From assembly GCA_028287395.1 (NCBI GenBank), contig JAQBPR010000191.1:20480-84479 (forward strand): DNA of 64,000 nucleotides. Reading direction: 5' to 3'. A program made the translations under genes and the position numbers. Under the pieces are notes generated by a model, which was not told where the DNA came from, did not search any database, and saw nothing but the letters and a program-made list of their open reading frames with translations. Below, one piece after another: positions 9,748 to 20,839 of this stretch (position 1 is the stretch's first letter; each line of letters starts with the position of its first letter). This DNA comes from Bacilli bacterium. Its GTDB lineage: Bacteria > Bacillota > Bacilli > Paenibacillales > NBRC-103111.

Positions 9748-10689
9748 ATGCGCAAAATACAAGTGTCATCTCGCAAAAGCAAGCTCATTATTCATTGCCT
9801 CTGGGCTGGCTTGATTATAAGCTTATTAACAGGCTGCAGCACAACTTCTTCTAGCGAACCGATTCATTCGCCTTTCGTTACTTCGCTACCCTCTATCATA
9901 CCGACTGTAGAGACTCCTTCAGAAGAAATGGGAGTTCGAGCCGGAATAATTATTCAACAAACCCCTCAGCCTCTTCCCGTTACAGCTGCATTGCAAACGA
10001 TTCAGCCTGCTCAATTAGCTAAACCGAAGCAATGGGGAGAGCAAGTGGATGGGGTCAAAAGAAGGTTGGATACGAATGATAAAGTAGTCGCGTTAACTTT
10101 TGATGCTTGTGGTGGAGTAGGCAGCGATGGTTACGATAAAAAATTAATCGACTTTTTAATTAAGGAAAAGATTCATGCCACACTTTTCATTAACGGCAGA
10201 TGGATCACAGCTAATCCTGATATTTTTCTTGAATTGGCTGCTAATCCGCTTTTTGAAATCGAGAATCACGGAACCGAGCACAAGCCTTTATCTGTAACAG
10301 GCCGATCTGCCTATGGAATAAAAGGTACCTCAAGTGTAGAAGAAGTGAAAAATGAAGTATTATTGAATGCACAAAAAATCGAGAAATTAACCGGACGAAA
10401 ACCGAAGTTTTTTCGCTCAGGAACCGCTTATTATGATGAAATTGCGATTCAAGTCGTCGAGGATTTAGGAGAAGAAGCCGTCAACTTTGATGTGCTGGGC
10501 GATGCGGGAGCGACTTATACTAAGGATCAGATTGTTAAAGCCTTGAAAAGTGTAAAACCCGGTTCCATCGTGATCAGTCATATGAACCATCCAGAAAAGC
10601 ATACAGCGGAAGGAATCGAGGCAGCCGTACCTATGCTTCAAAAAGAGGGGTACAGCTTTGTCAAGGTGGAGGACTATTCGCTTAAGTAA
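9748..10689 (+). CDS. Polysaccharide deacetylase family lipoprotein
   Basis: Lipobox LLTGCS; ALTFDACGG and ENHGTEHKP NodB-like motifs. Confidence 0.85.
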   Translation: MRKIQVSSRKSKLIIHCLWAGLIISLLTGCSTTSSSEPIHSPFVTSLPSIIPTVETPSEEMGVRAGIIIQQTPQPLPVTAALQTIQPAQLAKPKQWGEQVDGVKRRLDTNDKVVALTFDACGGVGSDGYDKKLIDFLIKEKIHATLFINGRWITANPDIFLELAANPLFEIENHGTEHKPLSVTGRSAYGIKGTSSVEEVKNEVLLNAQKIEKLTGRKPKFFRSGTAYYDEIAIQVVEDLGEEAVNFDVLGDAGATYTKDQIVKALKSVKPGSIVISHMNHPEKHTAEGIEAAVPMLQKEGYSFVKVEDYSLK

Positions 10690-10704
10690 AGCCTAATTAC
10701 TTTA

Positions 10705-10790
10705 AGAGTGCGTTCAAAAAATGGCGACGAGGAGTAATGAGTATGCTTGTAGAAGTTTATGTGCCAACTTTGAAAATGAGTTTCCACCTT
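10705..10790. repeat. Palindromic element copy B, left half only
   Basis: agagtgcgttcaaaaaatggcgacgaggagtaatgagtatgcttgtagaagtttatgtgccaactttgaaaatgagtttccacc closely matches left half of copy A; right half absent. Confidence 0.8.
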
Positions 10791-10838
10791 TAATTTTTGA
10801 AATGGTTCATTAATGAGCTGGCGAAAGGGAGAAGAAAA

Positions 10839-11417
10839 ATGAATATTGAACATACTATTCGCAATAGAAGAAGTATCGGCTTGGTCAAATCTGACCCACT
10901 GGAAAAGTTGCTGATTGAAAAATTATTGGATGCCGCTGTACACGCACCGAATCATCATTGTACGGAGCCATGGCGTTTTTTTGTGATGACAGGCAGCGGA
11001 AGAGATGTTTTGGGACGTGCCTATGCATTAATCGCAAGTGAGTCAATGCAAGACCCAACAACAGAAGAAAATCAGATGATCTTAAAAAAGCAGCATGGCA
11101 AGGCGTTTCGCGCGCCTGTAGTCATAACTGTTGCTGCAGTCCCTTTGGATTCACCTAAAGTGGAGAAGAAAGAAGAGCTTGCGGCAGTGCATGCAGCAGT
11201 GCAGAATATACTGCTTCAAGCCCATGCACTTGGCCTTGGCGCAATTTGGCGAACTGGAGAACCTGCATATCATCGGGAAATGAAGAAGGCATTTGGGCTG
11301 ACTGACGAGGCTGAAGTAGTCGGATTCATTTATGTGGGGTATCCTTTAAACCAACCAGCTTCGCGGGTAAGTCCCAGCTATGCCGAGAAAACAATTTGGT
11401 TGGATGGATCAAAATAA
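10839..11417 (+). CDS. Nitroreductase family protein
   Basis: IRNRRSIGLVKSDP, AAVHAPNHHCTEPWRFFVM, GLGAIWRTGEPAYH. Confidence 0.88.
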   Translation: MNIEHTIRNRRSIGLVKSDPLEKLLIEKLLDAAVHAPNHHCTEPWRFFVMTGSGRDVLGRAYALIASESMQDPTTEENQMILKKQHGKAFRAPVVITVAAVPLDSPKVEKKEELAAVHAAVQNILLQAHALGLGAIWRTGEPAYHREMKKAFGLTDEAEVVGFIYVGYPLNQPASRVSPSYAEKTIWLDGSK

Positions 11418-11486
11418 ATATGAATTTTTATTTGCTGCAATGCTTGTATGCTATAATATGATAAAAAATTCAGGAGTGTAAAATCA

Positions 11487-12359
11487 ATGGGAAATAATCA
11501 TAAGGTTTTAATTGTCGATGGCATGGCGCTTTTATTTAGAGCTTACTATGCGACTTCTTATGGTGGCTATATTAGAAAAACTAAAACAGGTATACCAACA
11601 AATGCAATTTATGGATTTCTTCAATATTTTTTTGATGCGATTAAACAATTTGAACCTACGCATGTTGTTTGCTGTTGGGATATGGGAAGCAAGACATTTA
11701 GGACGGAAATATATGATCTTTATAAGTCTAACAGGCAAGCCCCACCTGATGATTTAATTCCACAATTTGATCTCGTAAAGCAAGTTGTTGAAGATCTAGG
11801 TGTTCCGAATATTGGTTTACTTGGCTATGAAGCAGACGATTGTATAGGAACATTGGCTCTAGAGTTTTCAAAAAACTCAGAAGTTTTCATTTTAACGGGT
11901 GATCATGACATGCTGCAGCTAATCAATGAACGGACTTCCGTAATTATAATGAAAAAAGGGAAATCAAATTATACTGTTTATAACTTAGCTCTACTATGGG
12001 ATGAAAGAAATCTTTTGCCTTCTCAAGTGGTCGATTTAAAAGGATTTATGGGAGATTCCTCAGATAATTACCCTGGAGTACGTGGAGTGGGCGAAAAAAC
12101 CGCACAAAAGCTAATTAATGAATTTAAGTCAGTCGAAGGTGTCATTGATAATATCCACTTACTTCCAATAAGTTTGAAAAAGAAAATTGAAATAGACCTA
12201 GAAATGTTACATTTATCAAGAAAACTGGCGCAAATCCATCTTGAAGTTCCGGTTCAGTGTGGATTTGAGGAAAGTATATGGAATGTACCGCGTGAAACGA
12301 TTATTAAAAGATTTGAGCAATTGGAATTTGAAGGGCTTATAAAGTTGCTCGAAATCTAG
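11487..12359 (+). CDS. Stand-alone 5'-3' exonuclease (PolA N-terminal-like)
   Basis: VDGMALLFRAYYA, YEADDCIGTLA, GDHDMLQL, KGFMGDSSDNYPGVRGVGEKTA; no polymerase domain. Confidence 0.92.
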   Translation: MGNNHKVLIVDGMALLFRAYYATSYGGYIRKTKTGIPTNAIYGFLQYFFDAIKQFEPTHVVCCWDMGSKTFRTEIYDLYKSNRQAPPDDLIPQFDLVKQVVEDLGVPNIGLLGYEADDCIGTLALEFSKNSEVFILTGDHDMLQLINERTSVIIMKKGKSNYTVYNLALLWDERNLLPSQVVDLKGFMGDSSDNYPGVRGVGEKTAQKLINEFKSVEGVIDNIHLLPISLKKKIEIDLEMLHLSRKLAQIHLEVPVQCGFEESIWNVPRETIIKRFEQLEFEGLIKLLEI

Positions 12360-12406
12360 AAGATCTATCCATATAATGACCGTGAAGTAAAAGGAGGAAT
12401 AGAACG

Positions 12407-12931
12407 ATGAATTTAACGAATTCAATTAGCGCAATATTCCAAGCGGCACAATCGGGGAAAGCTTCGCGACTAGACGATTTACTCAACTCAGAGCCATTCC
12501 TGGCAAATACAGAAAATGGTGATGGACTCACTCCATTGGGGTTTGCAGCGCATTTTGGCCAAAAAGCTGCCGTACAGGTGCTTCTAGATCATGGAGCGGA
12601 TGTAAATTCAGTTTCCCATTCAACAATAAATTATATTCCCTCCAATACTGCATTGCATGCTGCAATCGCAGGAGAGCGAAACGTAGATGTGATCAAGCTG
12701 CTTTTGAAACACAAGGCATTGACCAATATATTCGATAGTAATAGGCATACAAGTGTACATGCGACTGCGTTCCACGATGACAATCAAGAGATCATTAATT
12801 TATTAATTGCACATGGGGCAAATGTAAATGCGAAGGTTGAAGGCGGGAAAACAGCGCTATCCCTCGCAATAGAACAAGGTAATCACCAAGTGGCGGATCT
12901 TTTACGCCAAAATGGAGCAGTTCAAAACTAA
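12407..12931 (+). CDS. Ankyrin repeat protein
   Basis: Repeated DG.TPLGFAAHFG..A.VLLDHGADVN units. Confidence 0.88.
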   Translation: MNLTNSISAIFQAAQSGKASRLDDLLNSEPFLANTENGDGLTPLGFAAHFGQKAAVQVLLDHGADVNSVSHSTINYIPSNTALHAAIAGERNVDVIKLLLKHKALTNIFDSNRHTSVHATAFHDDNQEIINLLIAHGANVNAKVEGGKTALSLAIEQGNHQVADLLRQNGAVQN

Positions 12932-13070
12932 GTCCTTTTTGGACTGCAGTGAAATAGGTTACTTCCACAATATTTAGAGGCTCTCTTTAATAAAAAAGCC
13001 CTCGATGGGATTCTCGAGGTGGTGATATCTAAAAGATTGTTTTTTTTGGAACCAGTTTCGATATCATGAA

Positions 13071-13418
13071 TCATCCCGCATCAAAGAGATCAAACGTTTG
13101 CTGTTTAGGCTTGCGTTCACCTAGTCTCCTTACATAAGGAACACCTTTAATAATGAACTGCTTCATGATAATTGAATAGCGTTCATTATGAACAGGAGAT
13201 CTACTGTGATACAGAATATCAGCGAGTTCATCAATAAGAATTTGCTCTTCATCCAGAATAATATCACGACGGTCAATCATAATAATTGCCCCGTCTTTCT
13301 TTTTTGCCCTGAAAATTAGGCTTTCATATTTAAAGCGCGGATCGGAGTCAATGATAGCTTCTACTTCTACCTTCTCCTGATTCGATAGCCAGAGTGCGAA
13401 TGTTCCCATACATATCAC
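13071..13418 (-). CDS. Hypothetical protein (start may be MGTFALW at 13409)
   Basis: 115-codon ORF between converging neighbours; no family recognised. Confidence 0.55.
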   Translation of the reverse strand: MICMGTFALWLSNQEKVEVEAIIDSDPRFKYESLIFRAKKKDGAIIMIDRRDIILDEEQILIDELADILYHSRSPVHNERYSIIMKQFIIKGVPYVRRLGERKPKQQTFDLFDAG

Positions 13419-13631
13419 CTCATTTTAAAAATGAAGAAGACAACACTGATGTATCTCTGTTTTCATTATATAGGAACAAATGTTCTGTGTCTAGTGTTTT
13501 ATTAGGATTTTTATCTCGCCGTTGAGCAGCTTGGGCTTGACTGGGTAACTCGAGCTAATAAATGGAATGTCAGGAAGTGTTAAGTTATAATGTTTCCAAA
13601 TGGATCTATGACGGAAATGGAGTAAAATAAC

Positions 13632-14000
13632 ATGAACAATGAAAAAACCATGGATTCAAAATATATTCAACAACATTTAGCAAATGAACGAACCTATCTT
13701 GCTTGGGTCAGGACTTGCATAACTATTGTTGGTTTAGGTTTTTTAGCAGCTGGTGTTATTTATCGATCTTATTTGAATGTAAAATGGGAATACGAGATTG
13801 CCGCATCCGTGGGAATCGGTGCTGTTTTGTTGGCAAGCATCTTACTTGTGTTTGCAACAATGAACTATTTAAGAAAACAACAGGATATTAATACGGATTC
13901 TTTTCGATCATCAAGGTTTATTATTTTTTTTGTAATGGGTGGATTATTACTTGTAAATATGGTCTTGCTTTTATTATTGATATTTATTTTATATAATTAA
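13632..14000 (+). CDS. DUF202 / YidH-like small membrane protein
   Basis: LANERTYLAWVRTCITIVGLGF signature, three TM segments. Confidence 0.85.
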   Translation: MNNEKTMDSKYIQQHLANERTYLAWVRTCITIVGLGFLAAGVIYRSYLNVKWEYEIAASVGIGAVLLASILLVFATMNYLRKQQDINTDSFRSSRFIIFFVMGGLLLVNMVLLLLLIFILYN

Positions 14001-14039
14001 GTCAGAAGAGAGCAATTTGACTTTGAGAGGAGCAATTTC

Positions 14040-14984
14040 ATGTATGTAGTACTTAATCCAATAGCATTTTCTTTAGGGTCTATACAGGTACATTGGTACG
14101 GTATTATTCTCGGTACGGCGGCACTAGTCGGACTATTGATTGCTATTCAAGAGGGCAAACGCTATCAGATCAATCCAGACTTTTTTATGGATATGCTTTT
14201 GATCACAGTCCCTGCCGCTATCATTGGTGCTAGAGCATATTATGTCGCTTTTAAATGGGCTGATTACCAAAACAATATTTTGGAGATTTTTAAAATATGG
14301 CATGGCGGCATTGCCATCTACGGTGCATTGATTGGATCGATAACTGCCGCATTCTTCTACTTTCGGGCAAAAGGGTACAATTTCTGGCGTATTGTTGATA
14401 TCTGCGCACCCGGTTTAATTGTCGGACAACTCATCGGACGTTGGGGTAACTATATGAATCAGGAAGCACATGGCGGATCGGTATCCGAAAGCTTCCTTCG
14501 CAATACTCTACACCTACCAAATTTTATCGTTAATCAAATGAATATTGATGGAACGTATTATCATCCTACTTTTTTATACGAATCGTTATGGAGTCTAGTC
14601 GGTTTCTTATTGCTGCTCTGGTTTCGACGGAGGACATTTTTACGAGCAGGGGAACTATTTATGAGTTACTTTATTTGGTATTCGATTGGACGGTTTTTCG
14701 TAGAAGGGGTCCGTACGGACAGTTTGGCATTTGATGGACCGGGTTGGCTTGCAAGTTTTATGAGGATGCTTTGGTCTCCAATGAAGCTTTTGTTTGAAGA
14801 AGGATCGATGGCTTACGGAAATGTTCGGGTTTCTCAACTGCTTGGTATAATCATCATAATTGCTGCAGTAGGCTTGATTATTTATCGAAGAAAGACTGGT
14901 CTTGCTTTTGTACGTTACTCGGACCCAATTGTTTCAAACAAAACCGTGGCGTCTTCTGCCAATGTAGAACCACTTCTTCACTAA
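14040..14984 (+). CDS. lgt: Prolipoprotein diacylglyceryl transferase
   Basis: VHWYGIILG, GGIAIYGALIG, GQLIGRWGNYMNQEAHGG. Confidence 0.95.
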   Translation: MYVVLNPIAFSLGSIQVHWYGIILGTAALVGLLIAIQEGKRYQINPDFFMDMLLITVPAAIIGARAYYVAFKWADYQNNILEIFKIWHGGIAIYGALIGSITAAFFYFRAKGYNFWRIVDICAPGLIVGQLIGRWGNYMNQEAHGGSVSESFLRNTLHLPNFIVNQMNIDGTYYHPTFLYESLWSLVGFLLLLWFRRRTFLRAGELFMSYFIWYSIGRFFVEGVRTDSLAFDGPGWLASFMRMLWSPMKLLFEEGSMAYGNVRVSQLLGIIIIIAAVGLIIYRRKTGLAFVRYSDPIVSNKTVASSANVEPLLH

Positions 14985-15003
14985 ATACAGAAATCCTAAA
15001 TAC

Positions 15004-15040
15004 GAAAATCGCCCAATAAAAACGGGTGATTTTTTTATTT
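15004..15040 (+). terminator. Intrinsic terminator after lgt
   Basis: aaatcgccc-aataaaaac-gggtgatttttttattt. Confidence 0.75.
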
Positions 15041-15100
15041 CTTTTAGGAAAATAATTTACTATTCGAATAGGGGAAAGAATGATAATAAAAACAACACTT

Positions 15101-15126
15101 GTATACGGTATGGGGGTATGGTATAT
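15101..15126. promoter_or_regulatory. Putative CsoR operator upstream of csoR-copZ
   Basis: tacggtatgggggtatggta, close to the classical CsoR operator pattern. Confidence 0.75.
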
Positions 15127-15150
15127 TTACTGTGAAAGGAGGTAATTCTA

Positions 15151-15483
15151 TTGGAGCGAGAACAAGAACAGGTAGTCGAGCAAGATTGCCATTCCAACAA
15201 CAATGATCGAAAAAGTCATCATTCCGATAAGGTGAAAAGTAATTTAGTATCCCGTTTAAATCGAATAGAAGGACAGATTCGAGGGGTGAAAGGATTAATC
15301 GAGAAAGACACCTATTGTGACGATGTATTAAATCAAATTGCAGCTGTTCAATCCGCTCTTAACGGTGTGGGCAGGTTACTTCTTGAAGGACATATGAAGA
15401 GCTGCGTATTGGAGCGAATCCAAGAAGGCGATCATGAAGTGATCGACGAACTATTGATAACCATGAATAAATTAATGAAATAA
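15151..15483 (+). CDS. csoR: Copper-sensing repressor, CsoR family (non-ATG start)
   Basis: LVSRLNRIEGQIRGVKGLIEKDTYCDDVLNQIAAVQSAL; adjacent to copZ/copA. Confidence 0.92.
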   Translation: MEREQEQVVEQDCHSNNNDRKSHHSDKVKSNLVSRLNRIEGQIRGVKGLIEKDTYCDDVLNQIAAVQSALNGVGRLLLEGHMKSCVLERIQEGDHEVIDELLITMNKLMK

Positions 15484-15504
15484 ACCAGTTGAGGAGAGGT
15501 TTAA

Positions 15505-15705
15505 ATGCAAACAGTTACTTTAAAGGTAGAAGGTATGTCTTGCGGTCATTGTGTCAATTCTGTTGAAGGGGCTGTCAAAAAGCTCGGAACAAACGGTAAA
15601 GTTGATTTGGCGCAAAAGTCTGTCACTGTTGAATTCGATGAGAGCAAGGTTTCCTTAGATGCGATTAAAGAGGCCATTGAAAAGCAAGGCTACGATGTCG
15701 TTTAA
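15505..15705 (+). CDS. copZ: Copper chaperone, heavy-metal-associated domain
   Basis: VEGMSCGHCVNSVEGAV. Confidence 0.92.
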   Translation: MQTVTLKVEGMSCGHCVNSVEGAVKKLGTNGKVDLAQKSVTVEFDESKVSLDAIKEAIEKQGYDVV

Positions 15706-15712
15706 CACAAGA

Positions 15713-15730
15713 GCCGCTTTCTTAAGCGGC
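15713..15730. terminator. Hairpin between copZ and copA (weak T-tract)
   Basis: gccgctt-tctt-aagcggc inverted repeat. Confidence 0.5.
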
Positions 15731-15758
15731 TTCTCGAACCTATATTTTTTTGAATAAA

Positions 15759-15780
15759 ATATACCCCATATAGGTATATT
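15759..15780. promoter_or_regulatory. Second putative CsoR operator, upstream of copA
   Basis: atataccccatataggtatatt, C-run flanked by TA-rich inverted arms. Confidence 0.7.
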
Positions 15781-15801
15781 TTAAAGGGGTGAGCTATTAA
15801 A

Positions 15802-18018
15802 ATGGAAAAACAATTGGAACAACAAACTACTTTACAAATATCGGGAATGACCTGTGCGGCTTGCGCAACACGAATTGAAAAAGGGTTAAATAAACTTCCT
15901 GGCGTTAGCAAGGCAAATGTAAATTTTGCTTTAGAGACTGCTCATGTGGAATATGCTGCAGCTGATATATCTATTAATGAAATGACCAAAAAAGTCGAGC
16001 AGCTCGGCTATAAAGCACGGCTTAACGCAGAAAAAGCAAGTGAGGGCGATTATAAACAAAAAGCAATCCGCGATAAGAAATTGCTGCTTCTGTTTTCGGC
16101 GCTTCTTTCCTTTCCGCTGCTCTGGGCGATGGTGAGCCATTTCACGTTTACTTCTTGGATTTATCTACCCGAATTTTTGATGAATCCATGGATCCAACTT
16201 GCGCTGGCTACACCCGTTCAATTCATCATTGGCAGACAATTTTATGTTGGGGCTTATAAAGCGCTTCGCAATAAAAGTGCGAATATGGATGTACTTGTGG
16301 CCCTTGGAACATCCGCCGCGTATTTCTACAGTTTGTATGTAACGCTTCAATGGGCAGGGTCTGAACATGCGCATCATATGCCGGATCTATATTATGAAAC
16401 CAGTGCGATCCTGATCACGTTGATTATTTTAGGGAAATTATTCGAGGCGCTTGCGAAAGGTCGGACCTCTGAAGCCATTAAAAAATTAATGGGCCTTCAA
16501 GCGAAAACGGCACTCGTCATCCGTGACGGTCAAGAAATGAATCTCCCCGTTGAAGAAGTCATTGTAGATGATCTAGTTATCGTAAAGCCCGGTGAAAAAA
16601 TACCTGTCGATGGCGAAGTACTAGAAGGCAGCTCTTCTGTCGATGAATCCATGTTGACCGGTGAAAGCCTTCCTGTGGAGAAAAACATCGGGGATTCGGT
16701 TATTGGCGCCACCGTCAATAAAAACGGCAGCCTGAAAATTAGAGCAACCAAAGTAGGAAAAGAAACAATGCTAGCGCAAATTGTTAAAGTGGTGGAGGAC
16801 GCGCAAGGGTCCAAAGCTCCGATTCAACGAATTGCAGATCGTATATCTGGAATCTTTGTTCCGATTGTAGTAGGCATTGCGATCATAACTTTCCTCTTTT
16901 GGTACTACTGGATTGCCCCAGACGATTTTGCGAATGCCTTAGAAAAAGCCATTGCGGTACTGGTTATTGCTTGTCCTTGTGCACTGGGGCTTGCAACGCC
17001 AACATCGATCATGGCAGGATCCGGTCGCGCTGCTGAATTTGGCATTCTATTTAAAGGCGGAGAACATTTAGAGTCTGTGCATAAAATACAAACCATTGTT
17101 TTAGATAAAACAGGCACAGTTACAAATGGGAAACCGGCGTTAACTGACATCATGCTGCAATCAGTGGATGAAAACGAGGTGCTTCGACTTGTAGGCACCG
17201 CTGAAAAGCAATCCGAACATCCGTTGGCTGAAGCCATTGTGGCGGGTATTATTGAAAAAGGCGTTGCATTAACCGTGACTCAACAATTTGAAGCGATCCC
17301 CGGCTTTGGTATTCGAGCGGTCATCGAGGATAAAGAAGTGCTTGTTGGAACACGCAAGCTGCTTACTCGCGAAGGCATTGATTTTACGAAAGCCAATGAT
17401 GCAATGGTTCAATTTGAATCCGCAGGGAAAACGGCCATGCTCATAGCGATTGATAAAAAATATGTAGGTATGGTTGCAGTAGCTGACACGATTAAAGAAA
17501 CCTCCAAAGAAGCGATTCAGCGTTTAAAGCAAATGGGGTTGGAAGTGATTATGATTACCGGGGATAATGCACGCACTGCACATGCCATTGCCCAGCAAGT
17601 TGGCATCGATCATGTCCTTGCCGAAGTGCTCCCGGAAGGTAAAGCAGATGAAGTGAAAAAGCTGCAAGCAACTGGAAAAAAAGTAGCGATGGTGGGAGAT
17701 GGGATTAACGATGCACCCGCACTTGTAACAGCGGATGTAGGGATTGCCATCGGCACGGGAACCGATATTGCAATGGAAGCAGCGGACGTGACTCTGATGC
17801 GCGGCGACTTAAATGGAATTCCGGATGCCATTTACATGAGTAAGAGAACGATGTCCAATATTAAACAAAATTTGTTTTGGGCGCTTGGGTATAATTCACT
17901 AGGTATTCCCATTGCAGCTGCAGGGTTACTAGCACCTTGGGTTGCCGGTGCCGCGATGGCTTTAAGCTCTGTATCTGTTGTTCTGAATGCACTGCGCTTG
18001 CAGCGAGTGAGGTTATAA
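15802..18018 (+). CDS. copA: Copper-translocating P-type ATPase
   Basis: One HMA domain [11 protein letters not shown] motif [28 protein letters not shown]. Confidence 0.96.
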   Translation: MEKQLEQQTTLQISGMTCAACATRIEKGLNKLPGVSKANVNFALETAHVEYAAADISINEMTKKVEQLGYKARLNAEKASEGDYKQKAIRDKKLLLLFSALLSFPLLWAMVSHFTFTSWIYLPEFLMNPWIQLALATPVQFIIGRQFYVGAYKALRNKSANMDVLVALGTSAAYFYSLYVTLQWAGSEHAHHMPDLYYETSAILITLIILGKLFEALAKGRTSEAIKKLMGLQAKTALVIRDGQEMNLPVEEVIVDDLVIVKPGEKIPVDGEVLEGSSSVDESMLTGESLPVEKNIGDSVIGATVNKNGSLKIRATKVGKETMLAQIVKVVEDAQGSKAPIQRIADRISGIFVPIVVGIAIITFLFWYYWIAPDDFANALEKAIAVLVIACPCALGLATPTSIMAGSGRAAEFGILFKGGEHLESVHKIQTIVLDKTGTVTNGKPALTDIMLQSVDENEVLRLVGTAEKQSEHPLAEAIVAGIIEKGVALTVTQQFEAIPGFGIRAVIEDKEVLVGTRKLLTREGIDFTKANDAMVQFESAGKTAMLIAIDKKYVGMVAVADTIKETSKEAIQRLKQMGLEVIMITGDNARTAHAIAQQVGIDHVLAEVLPEGKADEVKKLQATGKKVAMVGDGINDAPALVTADVGIAIGTGTDIAMEAADVTLMRGDLNGIPDAIYMSKRTMSNIKQNLFWALGYNSLGIPIAAAGLLAPWVAGAAMALSSVSVVLNALRLQRVRL

Positions 18019-18021
18019 TGG

Positions 18022-18450
18022 TATGAAAACATGCTTTATAAAGAGAAAAAGTAGCGTTAGCTCTATTATTAGCAACAGTTCTTTTGACTGCGTGTGGAAA
18101 ATCCAGTATGGATCACGGATCAATGAAGGCACCAGAGCAAGGACATCAAATGGGTAACGCAGCAGAATCTCAACAAGCGGATGATGTAAAGGCAACGTTT
18201 AAGCTCTCAACTGAAATGCCACAACCCAACCAAGACACGGCAATTAAAATTGATTTTCAAGACAAGCAAGGTAAAGCGATTGAGAAGTATGATATCAACC
18301 ATGAAAAACAATTGCATCTCATAACCACATTCATCCGGAATATAAGCGTAACGGCGAATTTATGGTGACAACGCAATTTCCAGTCGGTGGGGACAGTTTC
18401 TACATGAGGGAAAGGTATTCATCGTTCCGTTTGTGGTGAAAGTGCCTTAA
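18022..18450 (+). pseudogene. Decayed FixH/YtkA-like lipoprotein linked to copA
   Basis: Signal peptide VALALLLATVLLTACG is out of frame with the ATG at 18022; body (18084 ORF), HIHPEYKRNGEFMVTTQFPVGGDS and IVPFVVKVP lie in shifted frames. Confidence 0.8.
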
Positions 18451-18485
18451 GCCGCCACTTTAAACCAAATATTTTAAAAAAGAAC

Positions 18486-18521
18486 AAACATCCCAAACCC
18501 CAGCGGTTTGGGATGTTTTCT
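18486..18521 (+). terminator. Intrinsic terminator
   Basis: aaacatcccaaacc-ccagc-ggtttgggatgtttt. Confidence 0.9.
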
Positions 18522-18543
18522 GAACCCATTTCAGATAATATCA

Positions 18544-18597
18544 CACATGCTTATCATAAGATTGCACATCGCAAAGAAATTTGGGCCATTTTATAAT
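18544..18597 (+). promoter_or_regulatory. Putative AraC-type activator-dependent promoter, copy 1 (upstream of MCP gene)
   Basis: CACAT at 18544 and 18565 (21 bp apart), TATAAT at 18592; near-identical gapless module at 24171-24224. Confidence 0.6.
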
Positions 18598-18778
18598 GAT
18601 ATTATGCAAGTAATCTACCATCAGCATGAATATCTTGGAGCATTCTTGCAAAAAAAACATGTGCTTGTAGAGAGTGCGTTTTTTGAAAATATTTCCAATC
18701 ATCGTTTACAATGACAGCAATTATTATCCTATAGAAATAATACGAGGCAAGTCATAAAATAATTAGGGTGGGAAAACG

Positions 18779-20839
18779 ATGAAAAACGCAAAAGCAGAAT
18801 TTAGTCGCATATTCAATCCGTTTAAGTCAGTTGGAGCTAAGTTGTTTTTGGGATTTATCCTCAGTAATGTAATATTTGTCAGCAGTGTGGGCTTTCTCTC
18901 CTATTCTGCCTCTAAAGGAATTATCAAAGATAAAGTAGCAAGTGCCTCGCAAGAAACGATCAATCAAGCTGGTGAAAAGCTTGATTTACTTTACTTGCAA
19001 TACGAGAAATTCAGCTCAGATTTGGCTTTAGATACGGATGTACAGAAATATTTGGACGATATTCAAGATGAGACTGTAAGTGAGTTTGATAAGATTCAGA
19101 CAAAAACTAAATTATCGGATATCCTTACTCGTAAGACTTTTACAGATAAAAACATTACCAATGTTACTTTTATAGATGGGAATTCCGAAAGTATTGCTTC
19201 AAGCGCACCATTAGTTGGTACCAACGAACTGTTAGGTAGCGTTCTGAAAACTGCTGAAAACGGAAAGGGGAAAAACATTTGGTTGCAAACAACGAATAAA
19301 TCATTTACGGGAACATCTATCTCGCCTATCTTTGGTTTAACCAGACAAGTGAATAGTATTCAGACGGGTACATTGATAGGTACGTTACTTGTTGAAATTA
19401 AAGCGAGTGTACTCTCGAATGAAATTAGCAAAATCAAGCTTGCGGATAGTGGGAAAGTATATGTTATTTCAACAGATAAAACGATTGTCGCTGCTAAAAA
19501 TGAAGCGGAAGTAGGTAAACCCGATTCTATGCAGATTCCTGTAGAAAGTATGACAAAGGATGAGAATTCGCGAAATATAGATTTAGACCAAATAGGCAAC
19601 GTTTTGCTCCAATCACATAAATCCGCAGTAAATGGATGGTTAACTTTTGGAATAACGCCTGTTAATGAATTGATCAACTCTACAAGTAAAATTTTGAAAA
19701 TTACGCTAATCACATTGTTGATAGCCATTGTTTGCGCTATTTTGGTCGGTTATTTTATGGTTCGGTTAATTAGTTTCCCTTTATCTGCATTAAGTAAATT
19801 AATGAAGGAAGGCGAAAAGGGGAATTTAATCGTGCGGGCAAATTTCAAACGAAACGACGAAATGGGTCAACTAGGCACGAGCTTTGATCAGATGATGGGG
19901 CAGATTCAGCTATTGGTTTGCCAAACAAGTGAGTCAGCCGCAGAAGTATTAAACACGGCTAATGAAATCTTAATAGCTTCAAAACTAACCGCACATTCAG
20001 CCAGAGAAATTGCCATAGCCACAGAAGAAATTGCTCAAGGTGCCACGGGCTTGTCCATTGAAGCAGAAAAAGGCGATAGTCAAACGCAAGAAATTAGCAA
20101 CAATATGCAATTGGTCATACACTCCAGCAGAGGGATGAGTGTTTCAGCGGGAGAAGTATTCAAAGCAAGTGAACAAGGCGTTGGCTTTATGGCGGAATTA
20201 ATCAGTAAAACAAATTCTACCGAAAACATGACTCGTTTGATGGCAGATAAAGTGGATCGATTGAAGGAAAGTACGACTTCGATCCGAAAAATTCTGGATG
20301 TTCTCAATGAAATGACAAAACAGACAAACATTTTATCGTTAAATGCGACAATAGAGGCTGCAAGGGCGGGAGCAGCGGGCAGAGGATTTATGGTGGTTGC
20401 CGACGAAATCCGTCGATTAGCGGAGCAATCTAAGCAGTCCATTGCAATTGTCGGGAATATTACGGTACAAATTCAAAATGAGGTGGATCAAACCGTTTCT
20501 GTGTTAACTGCGGCTTATCCGGTCTTTAAAGAACAAGCTGTATCTGTAAAAGAAGCTGAAATCATCTTTGAGCATATACAATCGCATATGGGCAGCTTTG
20601 TAAAAAAACTGGATGATGTGACAGATTCGATCCAGGTATTAGATGATTCGCAAAATATACTCAGACAGGCCATGTCTAATGTTAGCGCTGTTTCGCAGCA
20701 ATCATCTGCTACCTCAGAAGAGGTGGCGTCTTTAAGCGGTGAGCAATTGACCGTAAGTGAGAATCTTGAAATGCTTTCTGAGCGGTTAGGAAGTTTGTCG
20801 CAATCTCTTCAGGAATCACTCAACAAATTTAATTTTTAA
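18779..20839 (+). CDS. Methyl-accepting chemotaxis protein (dCache-like sensor + HAMP + signalling domain)
   Basis: Two TM segments, HAMP region, [36 protein letters not shown]. Confidence 0.95.
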   Translation: MKNAKAEFSRIFNPFKSVGAKLFLGFILSNVIFVSSVGFLSYSASKGIIKDKVASASQETINQAGEKLDLLYLQYEKFSSDLALDTDVQKYLDDIQDETVSEFDKIQTKTKLSDILTRKTFTDKNITNVTFIDGNSESIASSAPLVGTNELLGSVLKTAENGKGKNIWLQTTNKSFTGTSISPIFGLTRQVNSIQTGTLIGTLLVEIKASVLSNEISKIKLADSGKVYVISTDKTIVAAKNEAEVGKPDSMQIPVESMTKDENSRNIDLDQIGNVLLQSHKSAVNGWLTFGITPVNELINSTSKILKITLITLLIAIVCAILVGYFMVRLISFPLSALSKLMKEGEKGNLIVRANFKRNDEMGQLGTSFDQMMGQIQLLVCQTSESAAEVLNTANEILIASKLTAHSAREIAIATEEIAQGATGLSIEAEKGDSQTQEISNNMQLVIHSSRGMSVSAGEVFKASEQGVGFMAELISKTNSTENMTRLMADKVDRLKESTTSIRKILDVLNEMTKQTNILSLNATIEAARAGAAGRGFMVVADEIRRLAEQSKQSIAIVGNITVQIQNEVDQTVSVLTAAYPVFKEQAVSVKEAEIIFEHIQSHMGSFVKKLDDVTDSIQVLDDSQNILRQAMSNVSAVSQQSSATSEEVASLSGEQLTVSENLEMLSERLGSLSQSLQESLNKFNF

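Noticed and set aside
12990-13030. Terminator hairpin ccctcgatgggattctcgagg after the ankyrin gene
   Set aside because: Short stem without a clear T-tract at the expected position; left unannotated
18508-18714. 68-aa plus-strand ORF (MGCFLNPFQIISHMLIIRLHIAKK...)
   Set aside because: Starts inside a terminator, has no RBS or family resemblance, and overlaps the promoter-like module shared with 24171-24224; better explained as regulatory DNA
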